Below, in pieces: positions 40,653-49,646 of a stretch of DNA of 64,000 nt. The translations under genes and the position numbers were made by a program. Numbering within the stretch: the stretch's first letter is position 1; each line of letters begins with the position of its first letter. The notes beneath the pieces are model-generated. The model ran no database searches. It was given only the letters and a program-made list of their open reading frames with translations, and was not told the DNA's origin. Source of the stretch: DATBHW01 sp035307385 (GTDB lineage Bacteria > Chloroflexota > Ktedonobacteria > Ktedonobacterales > DATBGS01); the NCBI GenBank assembly GCA_035307385.1, contig DATGID010000087.1, forward strand, positions 1-64,000, written 5' to 3'.

Positions 40653-42992
40653 TCAGCTGGTAATGCGCCCAATCGCATCCTTACCAGCTTCGGCAAACCA
40701 GAGCGCGCCACCTGGCCCTGCGGTAATGCCTGATGGGCCGCTATTCGGGGTCGGCAAAGGGAACTCCGTAATCACGCCGTCTGTGGTGATGCGCCCAATC
40801 TTGTTGCCTTTGTTCTCCGTAAACCAGAGATTGCCATCCGGTCCCGCAGTAATGCCTACCGGCAAGCTATCAGCCGTTGGGATAGGAAATTCCTTGATCG
40901 TACCGGTAGAAGGATTGATGCGCCCAACCGCGCTGCCGCCGTTCTCCGTAAACCAGAGGTTATTATCCGGCCCAACTGTGATGCCGCTGGGGCTGCTTCT
41001 GGCGGTGGGGATGGGATATTCGATAAAGTTTCCCTGCGGGGTCATACGTCCAATTGAGTTCGTGCCGGGGTCTGTGAACCAGAGGTTGTTATCCGGCCCC
41101 TTCACGATGTAAAAAGGCCTGCTTCCATTGGGCGCTGGGTACTCGGTGACGTTGCCATCAGTGGTGATGCGCCCGATCTTTCCGCCATCGCTCTCAGCAA
41201 ACCAGAGCGCGTCATCTGGCCCTGTCGTAATGCCTACTGTGCCACTATTGGCTGTTGGTATATCGTAGTTGGTGAGCGCCCCGGTGGGCGTAATGCGCCC
41301 AATCCAATTGTCTGCGCTTACCGGTTCGGTAAACCAGATGTTGCCATCCGGCCCTTTGGTAATGCCTTGTCCATAGCCTGGATTAGCAGTATTTGTCGGA
41401 TACTCGGTGATGGGGCTTCCAGGGAGCAGCCGCCCAATCTGATTGCCCCGGCCTTCGGTAAACCAGAGCGCGCCATCTTGCCCGGTGGCAATGGCGGTCG
41501 GGCCGCTGTTAGCTGTTGGCACGAGAAACTCGGTGATTGTTGGTGTTTTGGTAGGCTGAACGGTAGCTGTCAAACCGGGCGTTGTTCGTGTCTGGGGGGG
41601 CGTGTTGCCTTTATTAAACAAACCTGCCGAAGCTGCCAATGCCAGCGTTGCGCCACCGCCAACCACCAGCACAAACGCCAGCACCACCAGCAGCACCACC
41701 GAAAGTCGCCGTGGGCGCGCGGGGGCTGGCGGCAGCGGAGCCGGAGCCTGATTAGGCAGCACCGAAAGCCCGGTCATATACGTCTGCGGCAGCGGCGGCG
41801 AAGCCGCTGGCCCGCTGCCAGGGCTTGCCCAACCAGCCGGTCCGCTTCCCTGGTTTGCCCAACTGGCAGGACCACTGCCAGGCGCAGCATAGCCAGCCGG
41901 GCCACTGCCTGGAGTGGGCCACCCAGCCGGACCGCTGCCAGGCATGGCATAGCCAGCCGGGCCGCTACCAGGCACGGTATAGCCAGAGGGAGCGCTGCCT
42001 GGCCCAACCCACACAGGCGGTGGGCCAGAACCTGGCCCGCCAGGTGCATAGCCAGCCGGACCGCTGCCGGGCATCTGCAAGCCGTTGGTTGCCACGGTTG
42101 GCAGATCGCCAATGGCTGTTGGAGGGAGCTGTCCCAGTCTGGTCTCAAGTGTGGGCGTGGTGATGGCCGCGCGCAGCGCGGCCACAACCTCCGCTGCCGT
42201 TTGATAGCGATCTTCCGGCCTCTTCGCTAGCAGTTTCAGCACCACCGCTTCCACCGCTGGCGGAATCTCCGGGTTCAGGCTGCGCGGCGCGGGCGGCGGC
42301 TGCTGCGTCTGCATCATCAGCAGCGCCATGGGGGTAGCTCCGGAAAACGGCAACTGCCCGGTCAGCAGTTGAAACAGCACCACGCCCAGCGCGTAGAGGT
42401 CTACGCGCAGATCGACTGCCGCGCCCGTCACCATCTCGGGGGCGGCATACTCCGGGCTGCCCACAAAGGTCCCCAGGTGCGTCAATGTTGCTCCCGAGGC
42501 ATCTCCCTTCTCCACCAGCCGCACAATCCCGAAGTCCGACAGCAGCGCGCGGCCCTCCGGACTGAGCAGGATATTAGCGGGCTTCACGTCCCGATGGACC
42601 AGCCCGCGCTCGTGCGCGTATTGCAGCGCGCTCGCTACCTGGTCTGTAATGGAGATGGCCTCCGCCAGAGGCAGCCTGCGGCGCTGCGCCAGATAGTCAC
42701 GCAGCGTGCCACCAGGGATCAGCGGCATCACCAGATAGGTGAAATTACCCTGTTCGCCGAAATCATACACCGGCACAATATTAGGATGATTCAGTTTGGC
42801 GACGGCCCGCGCCTCGCGTTGGAAACGCTCCAGATAGCCAGGTTCTTTGGAGAGCGCCTCCGTGAGCACTTTGATTGCCACATCGCGCTCCAGGCGGGGG
42901 TCACGCGCGCGATACACCTGGCCCATGCCTCCAGCGCCAAGCAGGGCTACAATCTCATACGGGCCAAGCGTGGTCCCTTCCAAACCAGCCAC
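40653..42992 (-). CDS. Ser/Thr protein kinase with extracellular Vgb-like beta-propeller
   Basis: 779-aa receptor-type kinase. Kinase domain about 12-275: glycine loop LGAGGMGQV, K41, HRD 133-135, DFG 153-155, APE 184-186. A linker (about 308-400) has about nine PGSGPAGY/W-type repeats. One transmembrane helix at about 431-455. The outer part (about 485-779) is a propeller of about seven blades with the G-P-D-x-x-L-W-F-T-E and G-x-I-G-R-I repeats known from virginiamycin B lyase (Vgb). The lyase-fold may bind a glycan or peptide signal instead of degrading antibiotics; no residue for lyase action was checked. Monocistronic. Confidence 0.93.
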   Translation of the reverse strand: MAGLEGTTLGPYEIVALLGAGGMGQVYRARDPRLERDVAIKVLTEALSKEPGYLERFQREARAVAKLNHPNIVPVYDFGEQGNFTYLVMPLIPGGTLRDYLAQRRRLPLAEAISITDQVASALQYAHERGLVHRDVKPANILLSPEGRALLSDFGIVRLVEKGDASGATLTHLGTFVGSPEYAAPEMVTGAAVDLRVDLYALGVVLFQLLTGQLPFSGATPMALLMMQTQQPPPAPRSLNPEIPPAVEAVVLKLLAKRPEDRYQTAAEVVAALRAAITTPTLETRLGQLPPTAIGDLPTVATNGLQMPGSGPAGYAPGGPGSGPPPVWVGPGSAPSGYTVPGSGPAGYAMPGSGPAGWPTPGSGPAGYAAPGSGPASWANQGSGPAGWASPGSGPAASPPLPQTYMTGLSVLPNQAPAPLPPAPARPRRLSVVLLVVLAFVLVVGGGATLALAASAGLFNKGNTPPQTRTTPGLTATVQPTKTPTITEFLVPTANSGPTAIATGQDGALWFTEGRGNQIGRLLPGSPITEYPTNTANPGYGQGITKGPDGNIWFTEPVSADNWIGRITPTGALTNYDIPTANSGTVGITTGPDDALWFAESDGGKIGRITTDGNVTEYPAPNGSRPFYIVKGPDNNLWFTDPGTNSIGRMTPQGNFIEYPIPTARSSPSGITVGPDNNLWFTENGGSAVGRINPSTGTIKEFPIPTADSLPVGITAGPDGNLWFTENKGNKIGRITTDGVITEFPLPTPNSGPSGITAGPGGALWFAEAGKDAIGRITS

Positions 42993-43084
42993 AGGAAGCC
43001 TCCTATCACCTCACCGCAGAACGGACGAGCGAATGATGAGCGCGCGAGTACGGCGCTTCAGCACCCATGTGCCTACTGGCTTCC

Positions 43085-43093
43085 ATTATACCA
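43085..43093 (-). promoter_or_regulatory. extended -10 for the kinase gene
   Basis: TGGTATAAT on the minus strand, about 90 bases before the kinase start; no -35 match 17 bases further up. Extended -10 promoters can work without one. Confidence 0.45.
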
Positions 43094-43186
43094 GATATCC
43101 CCCTGCCCGGCGCTGTGAAATAGGCCACAGCAGGGCTGATGGTTTGCGTGACGAAAGTGGGCTGGTGGAGGAGCCGGACAAACTCC

Positions 43187-43903
43187 TCACCGTTTTTGGA
43201 TGGTCATCAGGAGGTGCGTGTTGAGCACTTTGCCGCGTTCCAGCGCGGCGGCCAGCCAGTAGGCCCGTGGCGCAATCCGGCGCGCCAGCGGCGGCGCGAG
43301 CGTGATGCGCTGCACCTGGCTGATGGTCCCTTCGGGAAAGAAGGAGCGTACGCGCGAGAGAGGCATGCCGCGCACGGCGCGGTTTGATGGGTTGTTGTAG
43401 GTATAGTCATACCAGAGGATAAAGCCCCCAGGCGCAAGTACCCGCCACATTTCCCCGGCGATGGCCGCGCAGAGCGCATCGTCCAGAACGGAACTGAAGA
43501 CGGTGAAACACAGGATGAGGTTATAGGAAGCCGAGGCCATCGGGAGGGCGTGCGCGCTGCCCACGTACCACTCCATTGAGGGGGAGGCTGCGCGAGAGGC
43601 TTCGATGCGCTCCTTCACCAGATCAATGCCCGCGCAGCGCTCTTCTTCTGCTCCAAAGGATGCGACCATGGCGCGGAGCCATCCCCCGCTCCCACACCCG
43701 ACTTCGAGCAGACGTTTGCCTGCGAGGGACGTGATGCCGTGCCGGGTGAAGGTTGTGCGCAGCGCCTTCATCAGCCGCTCCCTGGTCAACTGAACGTCGG
43801 GGTTTTCCTGGCGATAGCGCTGCGCAATCGCGCATGAGGTGCCGCGATGGTGGTACTCGGCGATAATTCGCGCAAGCTCCTGCTCGTATGGCCTGTCTTC
43901 CAT
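43187..43903 (-). CDS. SAM-dependent methyltransferase, class I
   Basis: 238 aa; motif I LLEVGCGSGGWLRAM, then GIDLVKERIEASRAA, motif IV LILCFTVFSSVLDD and VLAPGGFILWYDYTYNNPSNRAVRG. This last segment, with YDYTYNNPSN, is frequent in methyltransferases of cell-surface glycan loci. Monocistronic between the kinase and the diacetamido-uronic acid operon, same strand as both. Substrate unknown. Confidence 0.85.
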   Translation of the reverse strand: MEDRPYEQELARIIAEYHHRGTSCAIAQRYRQENPDVQLTRERLMKALRTTFTRHGITSLAGKRLLEVGCGSGGWLRAMVASFGAEEERCAGIDLVKERIEASRAASPSMEWYVGSAHALPMASASYNLILCFTVFSSVLDDALCAAIAGEMWRVLAPGGFILWYDYTYNNPSNRAVRGMPLSRVRSFFPEGTISQVQRITLAPPLARRIAPRAYWLAAALERGKVLNTHLLMTIQKR

Positions 43904-44031
43904 GTTTCACGCTCTTCTGTAAACGTGCCCATCCGCATGAGGCACATAGGCTGACTACGACACTCGCTCGGAGTCAGATGTAGCATTTCTAAAGCCAATA
44001 TGCAGGAAGCATGCTGAACTCAGCCAACGTA

Positions 44032-45087
44032 TCAGCGATGCAGGAATGCTGCAATGCGCTGCGCAGCATCACCCTCCCCAAAGGGATGCCGGGAAAGCGG
44101 CTGAGGCTGTGGGCGCTTGAACGCCTCAATGATGGCCTCCGGGCGGCTTCCCACCAGGATGTTCCATCCGCCTTCCAATGTTTCCGGCCATTCGGTTTCT
44201 TCGCGCAAGGTCACGCAGGGTGTGCCCAGCAGAAACGCCTCTTTTTGCAAGCCGCCAGAATCCGTTGCCACCTGCGAGGCAGCCTGAACCAGCGCCAGCA
44301 TATCCAGATGCCCTACTGGCTCGATCAGCCGCGTTTGCGCGCTCCAGGTCAGATGATATTCCTGCAAGAATTTCTGAGTGCGCGGATGCACCGGGAAGAT
44401 AACTGGCCTGTCCAGAGCGCTGATGGCCTGCACAATCCGGCCCAACTGTACCGGGTCGTCGGTATTGACCGGGCGGTGAATGGTCAGCAGCGCGTAGGAT
44501 TGCGGCTCCACCTCCAGCCTGGAAAGCAGCGCTTCGGCTCGCTCGGCCAGGATGGGCTGCACCTGGCGCAGCACGTCATACATCACATCCCCGACCACTT
44601 CTACCCCCTCGCTGATGCCCTCGTGCGCCAGATGCTGGCGTGCCGTTTCCGTGGGACAGAAGAGCCAGGCAGAAAGGTGGTCCGTCAGGACGCGGTTGAT
44701 CTCTTCCGGCATCTCGCGATTGAAGCTGCGCAGGCCCGCTTCAACGTGCGCTACGGGAATGTGCAGCTTGGCCGCCGCGAGCGCGCCCGCCAGCGTGGAG
44801 TTCGTGTCGCCGAAGGTGACCACCATATCAGGCTGCTCTTTCAGCAGCACCTCTTCGATGGCTTCCAGCATGCGCCCGGTCTGCGCGCCGTGGCTTGCCG
44901 ACCCGATGCCCAAATGGTAATCGGGGGCAGGAATGGTCATTTCCTCGAAGAATTGCTCGGAGAGCGCGGCATCGTAATGCTGGCCGGTATGAATAATCAG
45001 TTCCTCGTCCTGGAGCCGGATGGCCCGACTGACTGGCGCGAGCTTGATAAATTGGGGTCTGGCCCCAACAATAGAAGCAAAACGCAT
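44032..45087 (-). CDS. wecB: non-hydrolysing UDP-N-acetylglucosamine 2-epimerase family (WbpI/WecB type)
   Basis: 351-aa epimerase with the family core: VGARPQFIKLAPV, HTGQHYDAALSEQFF, THGDTNS-like VTFGDTNSTLAGALAA, HVEAGLRSFNREMPEEINRVLTDHLS, LLTIHRPVNTDD and SGGLQKEAFLLGTPCVTLREETEWPET. In isolation it would be WecB (UDP-GlcNAc to UDP-ManNAc). Because WbpA/B/E/D-type genes precede it, WbpI action (C2 epimerisation of UDP-GlcNAc3NAcA to UDP-ManNAc3NAcA) is more likely. Last of five genes; 9 bases after the dehydrogenase. Confidence 0.9.
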   Translation of the reverse strand: MRFASIVGARPQFIKLAPVSRAIRLQDEELIIHTGQHYDAALSEQFFEEMTIPAPDYHLGIGSASHGAQTGRMLEAIEEVLLKEQPDMVVTFGDTNSTLAGALAAAKLHIPVAHVEAGLRSFNREMPEEINRVLTDHLSAWLFCPTETARQHLAHEGISEGVEVVGDVMYDVLRQVQPILAERAEALLSRLEVEPQSYALLTIHRPVNTDDPVQLGRIVQAISALDRPVIFPVHPRTQKFLQEYHLTWSAQTRLIEPVGHLDMLALVQAASQVATDSGGLQKEAFLLGTPCVTLREETEWPETLEGGWNILVGSRPEAIIEAFKRPQPQPLSRHPFGEGDAAQRIAAFLHR

Positions 45088-45096
45088 CCCTGTCCC

Positions 45097-46440
45097 CTAT
45101 CCTACGGTGATGAGCGGCCTGTGTCCGTCTCCGATGGAGAGATAGTGCATGCCTGCCGCTGTGATGGCTGCCGGTTTCAAGGCGCGCCGTCCGTCAAATA
45201 CCAGTTGGCACGCGCTGAATTGGCTGAAGTCGAGCGAGTGGTAGGGCTGATGATCGGCCTGGAGGATGATGGCGTGGATTGCGCCGCGCTGCTCTGGCTG
45301 GAAGGGCTGATAGCCCAGCGCCTCTAACTCTTGCGCGCTGAAGAGTGGGTCATCGGCGAAGACCCTGGCGTCGTGCGCCAGCAGCGCCTCTTGCAGCAAC
45401 TTGGCGCTGGTAAAGGCGACCTCGCGCACGTTGCCCCGATAGGCCACTCCCAGCAGCAAGACGGCCTTTCCAGCGAGCGAGCCGATCTCGGCTTCAATCC
45501 GCTCGATGGTGTAGTGTGCCATGGCGTCGTTGATCTGCCGCGCCTCGCGGGGGAGCGTCAGCCCTTCGGCGGCCCCATGCAGCAGGAAATAGGGATAGAC
45601 TGGAATGCAGTGCCCGCCGACGCCGACACCCGGGCTGTGAATGTGCGAGTAGGGCTGCGTATTGGCGGCGGCGATGGCAGCCATGGCGTCCAGGCCGTGG
45701 GCGTCGGCATAGCGCGCGTATTCGTTGGCGAGCGCGATGTTGACATCGCGATAGGTGGTCTCGATTAGCTTGACGAACTCGGCCTCGTCGGCGCTTGCCA
45801 TCTGGATGATTTCGGCATCCAGCACCGAGCGATAGAACGCGCTGGCCGCGTCTCGGCTGGCTTCGTTGATGCCACCTACGACTTTGGGATAGGTGGCTAG
45901 GTCGCGGAAAATATATCCCGATGAGACCCGTTCGGGACTGTAGGCCAGCAGAAAATCGCGGCCCGCCTTCAATCCCGACTGCTCTTCCAAAATCTGGCGC
46001 AGTCTGCCGGAGGTCGTTCCGGTGGGCAGCGTCGTCTCGTAGACGACCAGCGTGCCTGGCTTGAGGCCAGCGCCCACCGCCCGCGTGGCGGCGTCGATGC
46101 TGCGGAAGTCGACCTCGTGCGCAGGGGTGACGATGACCGGCGGAATGACGACCACCACCGCGGCCTGGCTCACCCCGGCGGCGGTATCCGTCGTCGCGCT
46201 GAGCCGACCCTGGGCGACGGCGTTGGCTATCATCTCTTCCAGACCGGGTTCTTCGTGGACATGGCAGCGCCCGGCATTGATGCCCTCGACGACCTCTTGA
46301 TTGATGTCGCAGCCAATCACCCGGCGGCCATGCGAGATATATTGGATGGCAAGCGGCAAGCCGATCTTGCCCAGGCCAATGACTGCGACGGCTCCGCCCT
46401 GCTCGGGGGGCAAGGTCATGAACGAATCGGGGTGCTGCAT
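45097..46440 (-). CDS. nucleotide-sugar 6-dehydrogenase (WbpA-like, UDP-GlcNAc to UDP-GlcNAcA)
   Basis: 447-aa NAD enzyme oxidising the C6 alcohol to carboxylate. NAD fold: VAVIGLGKIGLPLAI (18-32). Active site: K224 (EFVKLIE) and catalytic C278 (GVGVGGHCIPVYPYFL). The IPVYP after the cysteine is typical of the N-acetylated-sugar group (WecC/WbpA) rather than UDP-glucose dehydrogenase. Starts 25 bases inside the end of the oxidoreductase gene; AGAGG precedes the ATG. Confidence 0.88.
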   Translation of the reverse strand: MQHPDSFMTLPPEQGGAVAVIGLGKIGLPLAIQYISHGRRVIGCDINQEVVEGINAGRCHVHEEPGLEEMIANAVAQGRLSATTDTAAGVSQAAVVVVIPPVIVTPAHEVDFRSIDAATRAVGAGLKPGTLVVYETTLPTGTTSGRLRQILEEQSGLKAGRDFLLAYSPERVSSGYIFRDLATYPKVVGGINEASRDAASAFYRSVLDAEIIQMASADEAEFVKLIETTYRDVNIALANEYARYADAHGLDAMAAIAAANTQPYSHIHSPGVGVGGHCIPVYPYFLLHGAAEGLTLPREARQINDAMAHYTIERIEAEIGSLAGKAVLLLGVAYRGNVREVAFTSAKLLQEALLAHDARVFADDPLFSAQELEALGYQPFQPEQRGAIHAIILQADHQPYHSLDFSQFSACQLVFDGRRALKPAAITAAGMHYLSIGDGHRPLITVG

Positions 46441-47435
46441 ACGATAACCTCTCTGCTTTGTGTTGCCTTGATGAATTGATGTGCCAGATGCAGAACGGCC
46501 AGGCCATCTTCGCCGCTGACGGTCGGCGCGGTGTTGTTGCGCAGGGCAGCGAAGATGTCTTCATACTCCAGGCGCAGCGGCTCGGCCTTCTGCACTTTCA
46601 GGCGCGTCATGGTGCCTTCGCTCACGCCAGTGATGGAGCGCAGCGCATCCCAGGTCGTGGTGGTATAGTCGTTCTCGTAGAAGTACAGGTCCTGGCTCAG
46701 ATAGTTAACTAAATACATGCCACGCTCGCAGGTGACGCTGAGTTCGCGCACCTTGGTAGGGGTCAACCAGTTGATGTCGAGCATGCCAATGGCCTGGTTG
46801 CTGAAGCGAATCAGGCCCAGCAGCAGGTCTTCATGGGTTTGATGCACACGCTGTTGAGATTCGGCAAAGACATATTCCACTTCAGCCCCGGTGAGGTAGC
46901 GCATCACATCCAGGTCGTGGGTCGCCAGATCAAGCGTGACGCCCACGTCGCGAATGCGCGGAGGGAACGGGCCGATGCGCCGTGCGTGCAGGGAGAATAT
47001 CTGGCCCAGTTCCCCGGCTGCGATGTGGCGCTTGAGTTCCATCACCGCCGGGTTGAAGCGCTCGACGTGGCCGACGGCAATCTTGCGCTCATGCTCTGCC
47101 GCCAGCATCAGCAGGGCGGCGGCCTCCTCGATGGTGGCTGTGATGGGCTTTTCAATCAGCACATGGCAGCCCGCCTGGAGTGCCGCCGCGGCTATTTCGA
47201 AATGGGCGTTGGTGGGCACGACCACGGACACCAGATCAGGCTGAACCTGGCTGAACAGTTCATGATAGTCGGTAAATCCGTCAATATGGAAGCGGTTCAT
47301 GGCCCGTGTGAGAGATGGCTCGTGCGTTTCGGCCACACCAACCAGTTGAACGGCGTCCTCGGAAAAATCATGCAGGACGCGCAGATGGTTCAGGCCCATC
47401 GACCCTGCGCCGATCACGGCCACTTTCACTGGCAT
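46416..47435 (-). CDS. Gfo/Idh/MocA oxidoreductase (WbpB-like)
   Basis: 339 aa; NAD fold VKVAVIGAGSMGLNHLRVL, catalytic-lysine loop HVLIEKPITATIEEA (K in EKP) and GHVERFNPAVMEL. WbpB oxidises the C3 hydroxyl of UDP-GlcNAcA to give a 3-keto sugar for the aminotransferase. The ATG lies 68 bases inside the end of the aminotransferase gene, an unusually long overlap. Middle gene of the five. Confidence 0.86.
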   Translation of the reverse strand: MPVKVAVIGAGSMGLNHLRVLHDFSEDAVQLVGVAETHEPSLTRAMNRFHIDGFTDYHELFSQVQPDLVSVVVPTNAHFEIAAAALQAGCHVLIEKPITATIEEAAALLMLAAEHERKIAVGHVERFNPAVMELKRHIAAGELGQIFSLHARRIGPFPPRIRDVGVTLDLATHDLDVMRYLTGAEVEYVFAESQQRVHQTHEDLLLGLIRFSNQAIGMLDINWLTPTKVRELSVTCERGMYLVNYLSQDLYFYENDYTTTTWDALRSITGVSEGTMTRLKVQKAEPLRLEYEDIFAALRNNTAPTVSGEDGLAVLHLAHQFIKATQSREVIVCSTPIRS

Positions 47436-48498
47436 ATTGGCTCACCTCTTGTATGATTGTAGTTACATCCTCGTCGCTGATGGCCGGATGCACCGGCAGC
47501 GAAAGAATCTGCTGTGCGGCAGCTTCGGCAATTGGCAGGGACATCTGGAAGCCCTGCTGCTGATAGAAGGGCTGTTGGTGAATGGGACAGGGATAATGCA
47601 CAGCAGTGCCAATGCCTCGTTCGGCGAGCGCCCGAATCCAGGTGTCCCGATCACCATCTACCCAGATGGTGTATTGATGATACACATGCCGGTAGCCGGG
47701 GCGTGTCACAGGCGTCTTGACCCATTCCTGCAGTCCTGCCGTCAGCCTGGTGGCGTTGGCAATACGCTGCTCGGTCCATGTCTCCAGCTTTTCAAGCTGC
47801 GCCACGCCCAGCGCGCCCTGGATATCGGTCATTCGGAGATTATAGCCGTTGGCGATGTGGTGATAGCGATGCTGCTGCCCGTGGCTGCGCAGCAGCCGGA
47901 CACGCTCCGCAATTTCGGGGTCGTTGGTGGTAATCATGCCACCTTCGCCGGTGGTGATGTTTTTGGTGGCATAGAACGAGAAACAGCCGGTGCCAAAGCT
48001 GCCCACCGGTTTGCCGCGAATGTTGGCCGCGTGCGCCTGGCAGGCATCCTCGATCAATATCAGATGATGCGCTTCTGCCAACTGCCCCAGGCGGTCCATA
48101 TCGCTTGGATTGCCATAGAGATGCACCGGCATGATCGCTTTGGTGCGCGGGGTGATCGCCGCTTCGACCAGCGCCGGGTCGATGTTATAGGTATCTGGCT
48201 CGATATCGACAAACACCGGTTTCGCGCCGACCAGCAGGATGGTGTTGGCCGTGGCCGCGAAGCTGAACGGCGTGGTAATCACCTCATCGCCGGGGCCAAT
48301 GCCATGCGCCAGCAGCGCCAGATGCAGCGCTGCCGTCCCTGAAGACAGGGCAATGGCTTCTTTGACCTGGCAGACTTCGGCGAAACGCTGCTCAAAGGTT
48401 GCCACTTGCTGGCCCTGAGCGAGTTGCCCCGAGGTCAAAACTCTGGAGATAGCGTCCAGTTCGTTAGCGCCCATCAACGGGCGAGCGATTGGAATCAT
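47368..48498 (-). CDS. DegT/DnrJ/EryC1 aminotransferase (WbpE-like)
   Basis: PLP enzyme of about 376 aa that would put an amino group on C3 of the 3-keto sugar, using glutamate. PLP lysine K179 (FSFYATKNITTGEGG); DACQAHAANI is the PLP ring stacking region. The last 20 or so residues (ESGRDRRRVDGPEPSARPA) are read through the first codons of the downstream oxidoreductase and look like a tail acquired by overlap. I prefer ATG 48498 (GGGAG upstream) over ATG 48510. Confidence 0.88.
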   Translation of the reverse strand: MIPIARPLMGANELDAISRVLTSGQLAQGQQVATFEQRFAEVCQVKEAIALSSGTAALHLALLAHGIGPGDEVITTPFSFAATANTILLVGAKPVFVDIEPDTYNIDPALVEAAITPRTKAIMPVHLYGNPSDMDRLGQLAEAHHLILIEDACQAHAANIRGKPVGSFGTGCFSFYATKNITTGEGGMITTNDPEIAERVRLLRSHGQQHRYHHIANGYNLRMTDIQGALGVAQLEKLETWTEQRIANATRLTAGLQEWVKTPVTRPGYRHVYHQYTIWVDGDRDTWIRALAERGIGTAVHYPCPIHQQPFYQQQGFQMSLPIAEAAAQQILSLPVHPAISDEDVTTIIQEVSQYASESGRDRRRVDGPEPSARPA

Positions 48499-48510
48499 CG
48501 TTGCTCCCAT

Positions 48511-49152
48511 CTATTGCTGTTCTCCTGTTGCAATGGTATAGCTGGTCTGGCAGGATGGGCAGGTGCCAGTCAGCCCTGCCGGACCCTGTGTCAGGTGTTC
48601 CAGTTTGCGTGCGCAGCGGCACACATACCCGGCCACGCGCGCCGGATTGCCGCGCACGAGCGCGTGGTCGGGCACCGAGCGTGTCACGACGGAGCCAGCG
48701 CCGATCAAGGCGAAGGAACCGATGGTGACGTTCGGCAGGATGATGGAGCCAGCCCCGATGGAAGCGCCGTAGCGCACCAGCACGCGCCCCACTTCCCAAT
48801 CGGCGTCGCTCTTCAAGGCGCCCGTTGGAGTGATGGCGCGGGGGAGCATGTCGTTGCAGAAGCAGACATGTGGCCCGATGAAGATGCCGTCTTCCAGCGT
48901 GACCCCATGATAGACAGAGGCATTGTTTTGAATCTTGACGCGGCTGCCAATCTGCACGCCGAAGTCAATATAGACGTTCTTGCCGATGATGCACTCTTCG
49001 CCAATCTGGACGTTTTCGCGGACTTGCGCCCCGTTCCAGATGCGCGTGCCCGCGCCGATCTGCGCTTTGGCGGAAACATCGGCAGTGGGGTGAATAAAGA
49101 TATCGCTCACATGTGTCGGCGGCGCAGAGGTTCTTCCTGTTTGGTCAGGCAA
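48511..49152 (-). CDS. left-handed beta-helix N-acetyltransferase (WbpD-like)
   Basis: Up to 213 aa. Hexapeptide repeats at about 22-160 (IHPTADVSAKAQIGAGTRIWNGAQVRENVQIGEECIIGKN...) and the NDMLPRA and GNPARVAGYVCRC segments match WbpD/WlbB acetyltransferases. A C-terminal CRC...CPSC ribbon follows, seen in many homologues. It would acetylate the 3-amino group using acetyl-CoA. Start is uncertain: TTG 49152 or GTG 49110; neither has a clear Shine-Dalgarno. First gene of the operon. Confidence 0.86.
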   Translation of the reverse strand: MPDQTGRTSAPPTHVSDIFIHPTADVSAKAQIGAGTRIWNGAQVRENVQIGEECIIGKNVYIDFGVQIGSRVKIQNNASVYHGVTLEDGIFIGPHVCFCNDMLPRAITPTGALKSDADWEVGRVLVRYGASIGAGSIILPNVTIGSFALIGAGSVVTRSVPDHALVRGNPARVAGYVCRCARKLEHLTQGPAGLTGTCPSCQTSYTIATGEQQ

Positions 49153-49646
49153 GAAGAAAAGCCGCCATTCCTTTCTGTTGGTCCTGGGCGTTCGACTTCC
49201 GAGTGTCTTGCCAACTGAAAAACAGACTCCTTTCCTGGCACATTGATTCTCACATTTTTGTCAAGCAATGTCGAGCCTGCCCAAGACGTTCTTTCATAGA
49301 AACCGCTTGCTGCTATACTGGCGGCCAACAGCCTATATCGGTCGGACGGCGTCTGCCCGCCTGCGCCTGTGCCGTGGCAAAAGAAGTGCATCAATGCTGT
49401 CTTGGACTAGGAAAGATGGGCTAACTTTGGCTGTGTAGGGTTTCCAATGCCGGTATTGACTCGCTCTCCTTTATAGAGAGGCAATACATTATGCGCATGA
49501 ATGCTTTAAGACTATCTCTTGTATTATAATCAGCAGGGGTCACAGGGTGCAGTATCTTAGGCATAATAAGCTCTTCTGATGCGCCTTTCTATCCGAAGGA
49601 GTAGAATGAGAGCACTACTGGTTCATTCTCAAGCAGGAGTATGGTC
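49153..49646. other. divergent intergenic region
   Basis: About 490 bases between the minus-strand uronic acid operon and the plus-strand second glycan locus. A TATAAT (49525-49530) on the plus strand lacks a good -35. On the minus strand a TTGACA at about 49259-49264 has no matching -10. Both promoters should lie here; I cannot fix them with confidence. Confidence 0.4.

Noticed and set aside
41760..42080. Short tandem repeats that look like an array
   Set aside because: They encode PGSGPAG units in frame inside the kinase gene; no spacers of equal length and no cas genes, so not CRISPR.
49235..49270. TTGACA on the minus strand upstream of the uronic acid operon
   Set aside because: No acceptable -10 at 16-18 bases; not reported as a promoter.
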